A DNA stretch of 64,000 bases, from the NCBI GenBank assembly GCA_003056425.1, contig PYVY01000006.1, positions 62,001-126,000 of the forward strand, in the 5' to 3' direction. This DNA comes from Alteromonas indica. Lineage in GTDB: Bacteria > Pseudomonadota > Gammaproteobacteria > Enterobacterales > Alteromonadaceae. Below are positions 26,996-36,165 of this stretch, in pieces (position 1 is the first letter of the stretch; the number at the start of each line of letters is the position of its first letter). Under the pieces are notes generated by a model. That model saw only the letters and a program-made list of their open reading frames with translations. It was not told the origin of the DNA and made no database searches. The position numbers were made by a program, and so were the translations under genes.

Positions 26996-28642
26996 TCACA
27001 TATTTGGGTAATTTGGCCCGCCAGTACCTTCTGGTGTGACCCAGCGTATATTTTGTGAGGGATCTTTAATATCGCAAGTTTTACAATGAATGCAATTTTG
27101 CGAATTAATTTGAAAATGCTTCTGTCCGGCCTCTTCAACTATCTCGTAAACCCCCGCCGGACAGTACCTTTGAGCAGGTTCGGCGTAGTTGGGCAAATTC
27201 ACCTGAATAGGGATAGACGGGTCTTTAAGTTGTAAATGGCAGGGCTGGTCTTCTTCATGGTTGGTATTCGATAAATACACAGAAGATAGTTTATCAAAGC
27301 TGAGTTTCGCGTCCGGCTTTGGATAATCTATTTTGCTGGCTTTATCTATAGTGACCATCTGCGCATGATCCTGCGAGTTATCCATAAGCGTTCGGCCAAA
27401 CATACTGCCACCAAAATAGTTTTGTTCTACCGTATTGTAGGCACCACCCCAGAAATTGCCGTATTTATGAATAGCCGGACCAAAGTTTCGCGAACTGTAG
27501 AGTTCTTCATAAAGCCATGACGATTTTAAATTTTCAGCAAACGCTTCCGGTGTTTTTTCCGGCGTTTCTTTTGCCAGTTCTGAGAAAACGGTTTCAGCAG
27601 CAATCATGCCGGATTTCATTGCTGTATGATTGCCTTTTATTTTCGCAAAGTTTAACGTGCCAGCATCGCAACCAATTAATAAGCCCCCGGCAAATGCCAT
27701 TTTCGGTAACGAATTAAAGCCGCCTTTAGTAATCGCTCTGGCACCATAGGAAACGCGTTTGCCATTGGTTAAATATTGACTGAATACAGGATGGTGTTTC
27801 AGACGTTGAAACTCATCAAACGGACTTAAGTATGGGTTTGCGTAATTCAAATCTACAATTAAGCCTACCAGTACCTGATTATTTTCAGCGTGGTACAGAT
27901 AACTCCCGCCAGTGGCATCATTGAGTGGCCAACCAGCCGAATGGATTACCAGCCCCGGTTTATGTAACGCCGGGTCGATATCCCAAATTTCTTTAAAGCC
28001 GATAGCGTAATGTTGTTCACTTACATCGCTATCCAGATTGAATTTAGCAATGAGCTCTTTCCCTAAGTGACCACGTGAGCCTTCTGCAAATAACGTATAT
28101 TTTGCGCGTAATTCCATACCCGGCATAAAGCCATCTTTTTGCTCGCCCGTGTGGCTGACGCCCATATCGCCGGTAATTACACCGCCGACACTACCATCTT
28201 CATTATAAATGACCTGGGCGGCGGGGAAACCCGGAAATATTTCGACCCCGAGCTGTTCTGCCTGCTCGGCCAACCAGCGGCACATATTACCCATAGAGAC
28301 AATATAGTTACCCTCGTTATGCATAGTTTTGGGCGTCATCCAACCGGGGAGTTTACGCGCAGAAGTAGCGTTGTTTAGCAGGTATATTTCATCTTCTGTT
28401 ACCGGCGTATTAAGGGGCGCTCCCCGAGAGCTGTAATCAGGGAACAACTCAGCAAGTGCGCGTGGCTCGAATACGGCGCCGGATAAAATATGGGCGCCCA
28501 CTTCTGAGCCTTTTTCTACCACGCATACCATGAGCTCCTGGTCAGCTTCGTTAGCCAGTTGCATAAGTCGGATAGCAGCCGACAGTCCACTGGGTCCAGC
28601 GCCAACTATGACAACATCAAAGTCCATTGATTCACGTTCCAT
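26996..28642 (-). CDS. Electron-transfer-flavoprotein:ubiquinone oxidoreductase
   Basis: A 548-residue membrane-associated iron-sulfur flavoprotein that passes electrons from ETF to the quinone pool. FAD motif VIVGAGPSGLSAA lies at about 11-23; GCDAGTLNFAKIKG near 325 is typical; the C-terminal 4Fe-4S site has RYCPAGVYE, then NCIHCKTCDIKDP, giving four cysteines. ATG 28642 has TAAGGAG about 6 nt upstream. It is divergent from etfBA, with a shared control region carrying palindromes. Together they drain electrons from acyl-CoA and other dehydrogenases. Confidence 0.97.
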   Translation of the reverse strand: MERESMDFDVVIVGAGPSGLSAAIRLMQLANEADQELMVCVVEKGSEVGAHILSGAVFEPRALAELFPDYSSRGAPLNTPVTEDEIYLLNNATSARKLPGWMTPKTMHNEGNYIVSMGNMCRWLAEQAEQLGVEIFPGFPAAQVIYNEDGSVGGVITGDMGVSHTGEQKDGFMPGMELRAKYTLFAEGSRGHLGKELIAKFNLDSDVSEQHYAIGFKEIWDIDPALHKPGLVIHSAGWPLNDATGGSYLYHAENNQVLVGLIVDLNYANPYLSPFDEFQRLKHHPVFSQYLTNGKRVSYGARAITKGGFNSLPKMAFAGGLLIGCDAGTLNFAKIKGNHTAMKSGMIAAETVFSELAKETPEKTPEAFAENLKSSWLYEELYSSRNFGPAIHKYGNFWGGAYNTVEQNYFGGSMFGRTLMDNSQDHAQMVTIDKASKIDYPKPDAKLSFDKLSSVYLSNTNHEEDQPCHLQLKDPSIPIQVNLPNYAEPAQRYCPAGVYEIVEEAGQKHFQINSQNCIHCKTCDIKDPSQNIRWVTPEGTGGPNYPNM

Positions 28643-28745
28643 ACAGGCTCCTTAAAAATTATCGTTATAGTGCACTATAGGTGAAACAAATAATGCGAAG
28701 TGTCAAAAACTTGTAAATTAAATGCTGCTTCGAAAGGTAATCCAG

Positions 28746-28763
28746 GTTGACGTTTACGTCAAC
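28746..28763. promoter_or_regulatory. Palindromic operator 1 in the etf divergent promoter, LiuR-like
   Basis: TTGACGTTTACGTCAA with flanking G and C, a near-perfect 18-bp palindrome. From memory, it resembles the TTTACGT-type sites predicted for LiuR, a MerR-family regulator of branched-chain amino-acid and acyl-CoA catabolism in gammaproteobacteria. Location between ETF-QO and etfBA supports a control site; the regulator assignment is inference. Confidence 0.6.
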
Positions 28764-28784
28764 AGGAAGTAGATTGCAAATAAG

Positions 28785-28800
28785 TTTACGTTAACGTAAA
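28785..28800. promoter_or_regulatory. Palindromic operator 2 in the etf divergent promoter, LiuR-like
   Basis: TTTACGTTAACGTAAA is a perfect 16-bp palindrome, 38 bp (centre to centre) from operator 1 and sharing its ACGT half-sites. A third, imperfect copy starts at 28823 (TTTACGTTAAT, with CGTAA 3' of it at about 28837-28842). Repeated copies in one promoter argue for a real binding site. Confidence 0.65.
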
Positions 28801-28930
28801 GGTTGTAACTATTCTTCGTCTATTTACGTTAATAAAGCGTAATAAGTCGAGACGAAGCGAGCGAATGTTTCGCTGATGATTTGGAACGAGGTGCTAAGAC
28901 ACCGGCAAAACTCACATCTTGAGGTAACCA

Positions 28931-29683
28931 ATGAAAATACTTGTACCGGTCAAACGTGCCATTGACTACAACGTAAAAGTGCGGGTAAAGGCCGATAATT
29001 CAGGGGTTGATTTAACCAACGCCAAAATGGCTATTAACCCTTTTTGTGAAATCGCGGTGGAAGAGGCCGTGCGTTTAAAAGAACAGGGTATAGCTGAAGA
29101 AGTCGTAGTGGTTTCGGTAGGTGACAAAAGCTGTCAGGAGCAGATCAGAACCGCGCTGGCGCTGGGTGCTGACCGCGGTATTCAGATTGATACAGAAGAA
29201 AAGCTTGAATCCCTGCAAATTGCGAAATTACTCGCCAAGCTGGTAGAAAAAGAATCTCCAGGCCTGGTTATTCTGGGTAAGCAAAGTATCGATTCAGATA
29301 ATAACCAGACCGGTCAAATGCTTGCTGCACTTACCGGTATGCCACAAGGAACGTTCGCCTCAAAGGTAGAAGTCAGTGAGAACAGCGTTAAGGTTACCCG
29401 GGAAGTTGATGGCGGATTGCAGACGGTCGCGCTCGACCTGCCCGCCGTGGTGACCACCGACCTGCGCCTGAACGAACCGCGCTATGCATCGTTACCCAAT
29501 ATTATGAAAGCAAAACGTAAGCCGCTGGAAGTAATCCCTGCAGCGGACTTTGGCGTCGATTTAACCTCCAAGGTTACCGTGTTAAAAGTCACCGCGCCGG
29601 CGCAACGAGCGGGTGGGGTGAAAGTTGCCAGTGTTGCAGAGTTAGTCGACAAGCTTAAAAACGAAGCGAAGGTGATTTCATGA
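28931..29683 (+). CDS. etfB: Electron transfer flavoprotein subunit beta
   Basis: A 250-residue ETF beta subunit, which binds AMP and makes the heterodimer with Etf[21 protein letters not shown] at the start and the signature [15 protein letters not shown] plus [19 protein letters not shown] later are hallmarks; the recognition loop region is intact. GAGGTAACCA precedes the ATG. The stop overlaps the etfA start (ATGA), so the two are coupled. The promoter region carries the repeated palindromes at 28746-28842. Confidence 0.97.
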   Translation: MKILVPVKRAIDYNVKVRVKADNSGVDLTNAKMAINPFCEIAVEEAVRLKEQGIAEEVVVVSVGDKSCQEQIRTALALGADRGIQIDTEEKLESLQIAKLLAKLVEKESPGLVILGKQSIDSDNNQTGQMLAALTGMPQGTFASKVEVSENSVKVTREVDGGLQTVALDLPAVVTTDLRLNEPRYASLPNIMKAKRKPLEVIPAADFGVDLTSKVTVLKVTAPAQRAGGVKVASVAELVDKLKNEAKVIS

Positions 29684-30606
29684 GTGTTTTAGTTTATGCC
29701 GAACATGACAACCATCAGTTAAAATCAGAAACCGCGAAGCTGGTTAATGCCGCTTCTAAAATTGGCGGTGATATTCATGTACTGGTTGCAGGTAGCGGCT
29801 GTGAGGCCCTGGCGCAAGCCGCAGCAAAAATTGCTGGTGTAGCGAAAGTTTTGCTGGTAGACAACGAACACTTTTCCCATCAGCTTGCTGAAAATACAGC
29901 TGATCTTTTGGTAGAGATGGGCAAAGACTACAGCCACCTTATGGCAAGTGCTTCAACTACCGGAAAGAACTTTATGCCCCGGGTTGCGGCATTATTGGAC
30001 GTAGCACAGTTATCCGACGTTATTGATATTATTTCTGCCGACACCTTTGTACGCCCTATCTATGCCGGTAATGCCATTGCAACAGTACAGTCGCAAGACA
30101 CCATCAAAGTCATGACAGTACGCGCTTCGGCGTTTGACGCATCGCCTGAGTCAGGCGATGCGGCGGTGGCAACATTGGCCCTTGGGGGCGCGGCGAAAGG
30201 TGCACAGTTTGTAGCAGAAGAGCTTACCGAGTCAGCACGACCGGAACTGGGCGCTGCCGAGGTTATTATCTCTGGTGGCCGAGGCATGCAGAACGGCGAA
30301 AACTTTGCCCTGCTGGAAGGTATTGCAGATAAGCTTGGTGCAGCAATCGGTGCCTCGCGGGCTGCTGTGGATGCTGGCTTTGTTCCAAATGACATGCAGG
30401 TCGGCCAGACCGGTAAAATTGTTGCTCCGCAACTTTACATCGCGGTCGGGATTTCTGGCGCTATACAGCACCTGGCTGGCATGAAAGACTCTAAGGTCAT
30501 CGTGGCCATCAACAAAGATGAAGAAGCGCCTATTTTCCAGGTCGCTGATTATGGCCTTGTAGGCGATTTATTTGAGATTCTACCTGAACTGGAAAAGTCA
30601 CTATAG
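29680..30606 (+). CDS. etfA: Electron transfer flavoprotein subunit alpha
   Basis: A 308-residue ETF alpha subunit that carries the FAD. The C-terminal FAD-binding domain shows [13 protein letters not shown], then [30 protein letters not shown] and [24 protein letters not shown] sequence, all conserved. ATG 29680 overlaps the etfB stop by 4 bp. With EtfB it collects electrons from flavin dehydrogenases and hands them to ETF-QO encoded divergently. A hairpin follows the stop at 30621. Confidence 0.97.
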   Translation: MSVLVYAEHDNHQLKSETAKLVNAASKIGGDIHVLVAGSGCEALAQAAAKIAGVAKVLLVDNEHFSHQLAENTADLLVEMGKDYSHLMASASTTGKNFMPRVAALLDVAQLSDVIDIISADTFVRPIYAGNAIATVQSQDTIKVMTVRASAFDASPESGDAAVATLALGGAAKGAQFVAEELTESARPELGAAEVIISGGRGMQNGENFALLEGIADKLGAAIGASRAAVDAGFVPNDMQVGQTGKIVAPQLYIAVGISGAIQHLAGMKDSKVIVAINKDEEAPIFQVADYGLVGDLFEILPELEKSL

Positions 30607-30620
30607 CTGCGGCTTTTGGT

Positions 30621-30648
30621 ACCCTGGCGGCGTAAGTGCTGCCAGGGT
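30621..30648. terminator. Hairpin after etfA
   Basis: Arms ACCCTGGCGGC (30621-30631) and GCTGCCAGGGT (30638-30648), one G-T pair, 6-nt loop. It lies between converging etfA and the CBM48 gene. No T-run follows on either strand. Confidence 0.5.
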
Positions 30649-30732
30649 TCCCGGATATTGAATGTAGCTTGCCAGTGGGGGAACGATCATACCCGCATTA
30701 TCTATCTGTTTTGCAACACCGCACATTTGGCG

Positions 30733-31041
30733 TTACACACTTACCACCGAGTTATCTTCGTTACTGATAGGTGAACGCCGATAGCTGTCGGCTTCCCAAT
30801 CGTTCTCCCAGCTACCATTGTCTAAAATATATCTGAAGGCGTAATCATTGTTGGTGGAAAGCTCCACGGTTTGCGTAAAATCACCGTTCTTTAATCTTTT
30901 CATTGGTTCTACGTTTTCATTCCATTGATTAAAGTCTCCTACCAGAATCGCCGAAGTGGCATCTCCTGCTTCCTTTGCTTTAAGTCGAAAGGTAACCTTG
31001 CAGACAGGTTTAGATTTAAGAAACTGCTTTTTCAGGCTCAT
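30733..31041 (-). CDS. Small CBM48-like (glycogen-binding) domain protein
   Basis: A 102-residue protein made almost only of an early-set/CBM48-like domain: KVTFRLKAKEAGDATSAILV, then GDFNQWN, and YAFRYILDNGSWENDWEAD. This fold is seen in isoamylase N-termini and in AMPK glycogen-binding domains. It has no enzyme domain, so it may bind glycogen or another glucan and act as an adaptor. No glycogen genes lie nearby. It converges on etfA. Confidence 0.82.
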   Translation of the reverse strand: MSLKKQFLKSKPVCKVTFRLKAKEAGDATSAILVGDFNQWNENVEPMKRLKNGDFTQTVELSTNNDYAFRYILDNGSWENDWEADSYRRSPISNEDNSVVSV

Positions 31042-31316
31042 GGTTGCTCTCGTTTTAGGTAATGGCTACTTCACTAAATTACGTTTAAAAACTAACCATA
31101 TCAAGCATCCTGGGTAAATTTCCAGCAAGAAAGTGAGGGCGCTTACCCGGCGGCTAGACGGGTACGCGGGCCAACACATATTTATTAACAGTTTTACACA
31201 AGCACTTCTTGATAAGACGCGTTACACTGCAATTATAAGACTATAAATAGACCATCTGCTAACGGTAACTTCTTGATAGTTAGGTTATTGCAGAGACTAT
31301 TCTCAAAGGGAAAAGG

Positions 31317-32546
31317 ATGAAAAACACCGCCTTGGCTAAAGCGGGTATACCGTTAATTATTGTGCTTATCGCGATTGTATTTACTGTCGTACTGGTTAAA
31401 AGTAAGCAACCCCCAGAAAAGCAGCCGACCGAAGTTAAAGCCTTTTTGGTTGATGCCGCGCCGGTCAGCCGGCAGACCGTAACCTTTAACGTTACCTCCC
31501 AGGGCAACGTATTACCCAGCCACAGTACTGAATTAAGCGCCCAGGTTAGCGGCAAAGTAGTCAGTATGGCCGATGCCTTTGTGGCGGGCGGCATGTTTAA
31601 TAAGGGCGACGTGCTACTGACGTTAGAACAACAAGATTATGAAACAGAGTTGAGCCTGGCTGAAGCTGAACTAGCCCAGGCCCAAGCAGCATTGACAGAA
31701 GAGCTGGCAAGAGCGGAAGTCGCCAAAACGGAGTGGCGCTCAGTAAACTCGGTGGTGCCCCCTGAATTAGGGTTACGCAAGCCTCAACTGGCCCGCGAGC
31801 AAGCCAATGTTAAGGCTGCCAAAGCCAAATTGGAGCGTGCCAACCGTAACTTAAACCGCACTCAGATTCGGGCGCCGTACAATGGTCTGGTCGTGCAGCG
31901 TAATGTGGATATTGGCCAGTTTATCAGTATAGGTAGCCCGGTGGCCACAGTCTACAGCACTGACGTTGCTGAAATACGATTACCCGTTGCTGACAGCGAT
32001 ATGGCATTTATCGACCTGGCGCAAGGTATAGGGCAGCAGAACAATGTGACCTTGCAGGCCCGGGTGAACGGCAGTGTTCGCCAGTGGCAAGCTAGCCTGG
32101 TACGCAGTGAAGGGGTACTGGATGCTGCCAGCAGAGTAAGTTACCTGGTGGCTAGACTAGCCGATCCGTATCGCCGCGAAAGCAACCAAAATCAGCCCCC
32201 CCTGCGGTTTGGGCAGTTTGTTGAAGCCACTATATCAGCTGGCGAACAACGCTCGTTATTTGTGTTACCGCGCAGTGTGCTGCGACTTGATCAAACCATC
32301 TTAACGGTTACTCCGGATAACGAAATAAAAATCACCCTGGTAGAAGTAGCCCGCACTAATGCTGAGCAGGTTTATATCAGCGCTGGGGTTAAAGAGGGTG
32401 ACAAAGTCGTGCTGAGCGCCGTACCCAACCCTTACAATGGAATGAAAGTTCGCTTACCAGATGAAGACGCCGACGCCCCTGCGAACACCAAGCCGGCGAC
32501 CCAGGATGTTCCGAGCAAGGCTGACAACCTTGAGGTAGGGGAATAA
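31317..32546 (+). CDS. RND efflux periplasmic adaptor (HlyD/MFP family)
   Basis: A 409-residue membrane-fusion protein. An N-terminal signal anchor (residues ~8-28) is followed by the lipoyl half-motif (NVTSQGNVLPSHSTELSAQV), an alpha-helical hairpin (~110-180), the second lipoyl half (RTQIRAPYNGLVVQRNVDIG) and a beta-barrel domain. It links the RND pump to an outer-membrane channel. AAAGG precedes ATG. The permease gene follows after 4 bp. There is no cysteine lipobox, so it is anchored by a helix. The outer-membrane partner is not encoded here. Confidence 0.93.
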   Translation: MKNTALAKAGIPLIIVLIAIVFTVVLVKSKQPPEKQPTEVKAFLVDAAPVSRQTVTFNVTSQGNVLPSHSTELSAQVSGKVVSMADAFVAGGMFNKGDVLLTLEQQDYETELSLAEAELAQAQAALTEELARAEVAKTEWRSVNSVVPPELGLRKPQLAREQANVKAAKAKLERANRNLNRTQIRAPYNGLVVQRNVDIGQFISIGSPVATVYSTDVAEIRLPVADSDMAFIDLAQGIGQQNNVTLQARVNGSVRQWQASLVRSEGVLDAASRVSYLVARLADPYRRESNQNQPPLRFGQFVEATISAGEQRSLFVLPRSVLRLDQTILTVTPDNEIKITLVEVARTNAEQVYISAGVKEGDKVVLSAVPNPYNGMKVRLPDEDADAPANTKPATQDVPSKADNLEVGE

Positions 32547-32550
32547 GCTG

Positions 32551-35500
32551 ATGAATAAAATAGATACGCAGAAAGGCCTTATTGCGTGGTTTGCCAGAAA
32601 CAACGTGGCTTCTAATCTATTGATGTGGATTTTGCTGGTGGGCGGCATAGTAAGCGCGTTTACCATTCAAAAGCAGATATTTCCGTCTATTGAAATTAAT
32701 GTCATCAGCGTACGGGTACCGTACCTGGGGGCGGCCCCACAGGAAGTGGAAGAAGGCGTATTACTTAAAATTGAAGAGGCAATTGAAAACCTCGAAGGAA
32801 TTAAGAAAATTACCTCAACCGCGCAGGAAGGCATGGGCACGGTAAGTATTGAGGTTGAGGAAAACTATGATGTTCAGGAAGTACTGGACGAAGTAAAAGT
32901 ACAGGTTGATGCGATACCCAGCTTCCCGGGGAATACCGAAAAACCTGTTATTTACCGCGAAAAAATTCAGTCTGATGTTATCTGGGTGTCGGTTTATGGC
33001 GATGCATCGGAACGTGAACTTAAAGAGTTTGCCAAAGGCATCCGCGATGATATTGCTAATCTCGATGGCATAACCAGTGTAACGGTGGTCGGAGCCCGCG
33101 ACTATGAGGTCTCAATAGAATTATCTGAAGCCGACCTACAAAAGTATAACCTGACATTTTCTGAAGTTGTGAATATGGTCAGGCAATCAAGCGTGGACTT
33201 ACCTGGCGGCTCTATTCGTACCCAAAATGGCGACATTTTGCTGCGCACCAAAGGCCAGGCTTACACTGGTTGGGACTTCGCCCAACTTACGCTACTTACC
33301 AGTAGCGACGGCACGCGTGTGCGGTTAGGGGATGTTGCCACCATAAACGATGGCTTCGTAGAAGATAACCGATTCGCGTATTTTGATGGCAAGCCTGCGG
33401 TAAGTATGCGGGTGCGGGCGGTAGGCGATCAAAGTGCACTGGATATTTCCACCCAGGTCAATAATTACATAGAACAACACGCCGCAGATTTTCCAGATCA
33501 CTTAAAAGCAGATACCTGGGGCGATGTCTCGTTTTACCTCAAGGATCGCCTCAATATGATGTTGGAAAACATGGGCGTGGGGGCTTTACTGGTGTTTATT
33601 GTGCTGTCTTTGTTTTTACGGGTGAAGTTGGCATTTTGGGTTATCTGGGGACTGCCGGTGTGTTTCTTAGGGGCGATCCTGGCTATGCCAATGGAGTTTA
33701 TTGGCGTATCGATTAACCTGCTGAGCTTATTTGCATTTATCCTGGTGCTGGGCATCGTGGTGGATGATGCCATTATTATGGGAGAATCGGCTTACACCGA
33801 AATCGACACCAAAGGCCATAGTACCGATAATGTTATTGCGGGGGTTCAGAAAGTCGCTATGCCAGCCACCTTTGGTGTGTTAACGACGATTGCGGCGTTT
33901 ACCCCGATGTTAATGGTATCAGGCCCGTTCGGGGTGATCTGGAAATCTATTGGATGGGTGGTAATTATCTGTCTGATTTTTTCTTTAATTGAATCAAAGC
34001 TCATTTTGCCCGCCCATTTGGTGCACATGAAGCTTAAAAAACCAGACCCAACCAAACAAAATCGTTTTCAACGGTTTCGCAATATCTTCAGTGAAGGTCT
34101 CAAACGGTTTGTAACCCAACGTTATGCGCCATTTTTGGCCAAAGCAGTGCGTAACCGCTACACCACGTTAGCCACGTTCGTGGCGATGCTGATATTAACC
34201 ATTGGCTTATTTGCCGGCGGTATAGTGAGGTTTGTGTTTTTCCCGGATATTCCTAGTGATTTCATGTCTGCCAGCTTTGAATTACAACCAGGCTCGTCTT
34301 TGGCTCAGCGGGACAAAGCGTTACAAGAAATGCTGAGTGCCATGAAGCGCATGGATAACAACATAACCGAGGAAACCGGCTCTGGCGTGGTAAAGCATGC
34401 CATTGCATTTGATAATGGCAACCTTGGCGGAGAGGTATTTGTAGAGCTCAGCAAAGGGGAGACACGTGAGCTGCCAGACTATGAGATACATCAGCGCTGG
34501 CGCGAGCAGATGCCTGAAATACCAGGCGTAAAAACCTTAAATATCGGCTCTGGAGACGGCTTCGGCGGACCGGATTTAAGCTTTGAATTTACCTCTGCTG
34601 ATATTGATGCATTACAAGCCGCCGCACAGGCACTGAAAGACAAACTGAACGACTATGAAGGGTTAAGTGACGTGAATGACTCCTTCGCTGGCGGTAGCGA
34701 TGAAATTCAGTTGTCGCTGACCCCCCAGGCTGATGCCTTGGGCGTCAGTTTGCAGCAACTTGGCCAACAAGTGCGGTACGGTTTCTATGGGGCGGAAGTC
34801 CAGCGTTTGCAGCGCGACGACGAAGAAGTCAAAGTTATGGTGAGATACCCTGAAGAAGCCAGAAATTCTATTGAGTATCTGGAAAATATGCGGATAAGGG
34901 CCCCTAATGGGGATGATATCCCCTTCGAAGAAGTGGGTAAAATAAGCTTGGGTGAAGGTTTTTCTTCGATCATTCGGGTAGATGGTAGCCGTTCCATTAC
35001 GGTAGGCGCAAAAGTTGACAAAGCCTTGCTAGATCCCGGTGAGGTTACCCGCGATGTAGTGATGAACGTAGTCCCAGATATTATGGCTCGTTATCCGGCG
35101 GTAAATTTTCAGTTACAAGGCAATTCAAAAGAAGAGCAAGAAGCGATATTCAGTATGTTTCAAGGCCTGATGTTTGCGTTGTTTGCTATCTATGCATTAT
35201 TGGCCGTGCCGCTGCGTTCTTATTCCCAGCCATTTATTATTATGGCGGTTATTCCATTTGGCGTGGTAGGCGCAATTGTTGGGCATCTGGTACTGGGAAT
35301 GGCGGTCAGTTCACTGTCGTTGTGCGGAATCATTGCCCTGTCGGGAGTGGTAGTGAACGACAGCCTGATTATGGTGGATTTTGTTAACCGAGCCCGCGCA
35401 GAAGGACACCGGTTAATTGATGCTGCAATAAGCGCAGGAACCCAGCGCTTTAGGCCGATTATTCTTACCTCGTTAACGACCTTTATGGGCTTGATGCCGA

Positions 35501-35700
35501 TTGTGTTTGAGCGTTCACTACAAGCGCAAATTGTGATTCCGATGGCTATATCGCTGGCCTTCGGGATACTGTTTGCTACTGTGATCACGTTATTACTGGT
35601 GCCCTCGTTATATCTTATTTTGGACGATATCCGGGGGTTATTCAAAAAACGACCCAAGCCTCGGACCACGGATTCGCCGATAACCAGCAGCAGTCAATAA
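32551..35700 (+). CDS. RND-family efflux permease
   Basis: A 1049-residue inner-membrane proton antiporter with 12 helices and two large periplasmic loops. The first helix lies near 20-40; ALLVFIVLSLFLRVKLAFWV marks helix 2-3; helix 4 has the proton-relay pair in LGIVVDDAIIMGESAY; the second half repeats this with GVVVNDSLIMVDFVNRAR. This is the HAE1/MMPL-like branch common next to anchored adaptors in marine gammaproteobacteria. The substrate is unknown. It is co-transcribed with the adaptor 4 bp upstream; no regulator lies in the window. Confidence 0.94.
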   Translation: MNKIDTQKGLIAWFARNNVASNLLMWILLVGGIVSAFTIQKQIFPSIEINVISVRVPYLGAAPQEVEEGVLLKIEEAIENLEGIKKITSTAQEGMGTVSIEVEENYDVQEVLDEVKVQVDAIPSFPGNTEKPVIYREKIQSDVIWVSVYGDASERELKEFAKGIRDDIANLDGITSVTVVGARDYEVSIELSEADLQKYNLTFSEVVNMVRQSSVDLPGGSIRTQNGDILLRTKGQAYTGWDFAQLTLLTSSDGTRVRLGDVATINDGFVEDNRFAYFDGKPAVSMRVRAVGDQSALDISTQVNNYIEQHAADFPDHLKADTWGDVSFYLKDRLNMMLENMGVGALLVFIVLSLFLRVKLAFWVIWGLPVCFLGAILAMPMEFIGVSINLLSLFAFILVLGIVVDDAIIMGESAYTEIDTKGHSTDNVIAGVQKVAMPATFGVLTTIAAFTPMLMVSGPFGVIWKSIGWVVIICLIFSLIESKLILPAHLVHMKLKKPDPTKQNRFQRFRNIFSEGLKRFVTQRYAPFLAKAVRNRYTTLATFVAMLILTIGLFAGGIVRFVFFPDIPSDFMSASFELQPGSSLAQRDKALQEMLSAMKRMDNNITEETGSGVVKHAIAFDNGNLGGEVFVELSKGETRELPDYEIHQRWREQMPEIPGVKTLNIGSGDGFGGPDLSFEFTSADIDALQAAAQALKDKLNDYEGLSDVNDSFAGGSDEIQLSLTPQADALGVSLQQLGQQVRYGFYGAEVQRLQRDDEEVKVMVRYPEEARNSIEYLENMRIRAPNGDDIPFEEVGKISLGEGFSSIIRVDGSRSITVGAKVDKALLDPGEVTRDVVMNVVPDIMARYPAVNFQLQGNSKEEQEAIFSMFQGLMFALFAIYALLAVPLRSYSQPFIIMAVIPFGVVGAIVGHLVLGMAVSSLSLCGIIALSGVVVNDSLIMVDFVNRARAEGHRLIDAAISAGTQRFRPIILTSLTTFMGLMPIVFERSLQAQIVIPMAISLAFGILFATVITLLLVPSLYLILDDIRGLFKKRPKPRTTDSPITSSSQ

Positions 35701-35705
35701 GCGCT

Positions 35706-35737
35706 ACCGCTGGCTGAGTGGATAGTCAGCCAGCGGT
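35706..35737 (+). terminator. Hairpin after the RND permease gene
   Basis: A perfect 12-bp stem, ACCGCTGGCTGA (35706-35717) with TCAGCCAGCGGT (35726-35737), 8-nt loop, 5 bp after the stop codon. The sequence after it, CATTTAAAG, is only weakly T-rich, so it may be a terminator or an mRNA-end stabiliser. Confidence 0.6.
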
Positions 35738-36076
35738 CATTTAAAGCCACATTGAGCCGTTTACCAGCGCTCGGCATTATGGTGATTAACTATCTGCCTT
35801 GAAAAAATGGCCCCTCGAGGTATACCGTATTATTAATTAAAAAAAGGTGTTGCTCTACGCTTTTGTGAGTGGCCTCGAAGATAATATTTAAGTTAAACCG
35901 ACTCCACCGTTTATTTACCTTAAATCGTTGTTACCGATGAAAAGAGACGGCGGTTTAGTGGTTGAAGCCTGCGTATAACCTATATTCCCTCGATTATAAC
36001 CTCCCGATATCAGCCGGCCCCTGACAGCGGCTGAAGCTGGGCGTCTTTTGCTATTTGAATCGCGGATACTGGTAGC

Positions 36077-36105
36077 CCGTTTTGTACATAATTAATACAA
36101 AACGG
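36077..36105. promoter_or_regulatory. 29-bp dyad just upstream of the -35 of the orphan gene
   Basis: Perfect 10-bp arms CCGTTTTGTA (36077-36086) and TACAAAACGG (36096-36105) around a 9-bp AT-rich centre. It ends directly at the predicted -35 hexamer. This looks like a second operator or an upstream terminator-like element; there is no gene on the plus strand just ahead that would need a terminator. Confidence 0.5.
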
Positions 36106-36133
36106 TTGAATTATACGCATCCACCATTATACT
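36106..36133 (+). promoter_or_regulatory. Predicted sigma-70 promoter of the orphan gene
   Basis: -35 TTGAAT at 36106-36111 and -10 TATACT at 36128-36133, 16-bp spacer. The -10 overlaps the LexA-type box, as in many SOS promoters, so LexA binding would block RNA polymerase. Confidence 0.6.
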
Positions 36134-36149
36134 GTTTATATATACAGTG
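36130..36149. promoter_or_regulatory. LexA (SOS) box
   Basis: TACTGTTTATATATACAGTG fits the gammaproteobacterial LexA consensus CTGT-N8-ACAG with an alternating TA centre; it differs from the E. coli consensus (TACTGTATATATATACAGTA) at only two positions. It sits over the -10 and 16 bp ahead of the ATG at 36166. This is the only such box I noticed. Confidence 0.8.
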
Positions 36150-36165
36150 TTTGGTGGGGTAAGTA

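Larger units (their letters stand above)
35738..36165. other. Gene-free leader of the LexA-boxed gene
   Basis: About 430 bp with no coding frame. The right end holds a dyad, a promoter and a LexA-type box (listed separately). The remainder is AT-rich in places (TATTAATTAAAAAAAGG near 35830) and shows nothing else I can name. Confidence 0.5.

Noticed and set aside
32454..35669. Long antisense reading frames inside the RND genes
   Set aside because: They are shadows of the strongly supported plus-strand genes and lack start signals.
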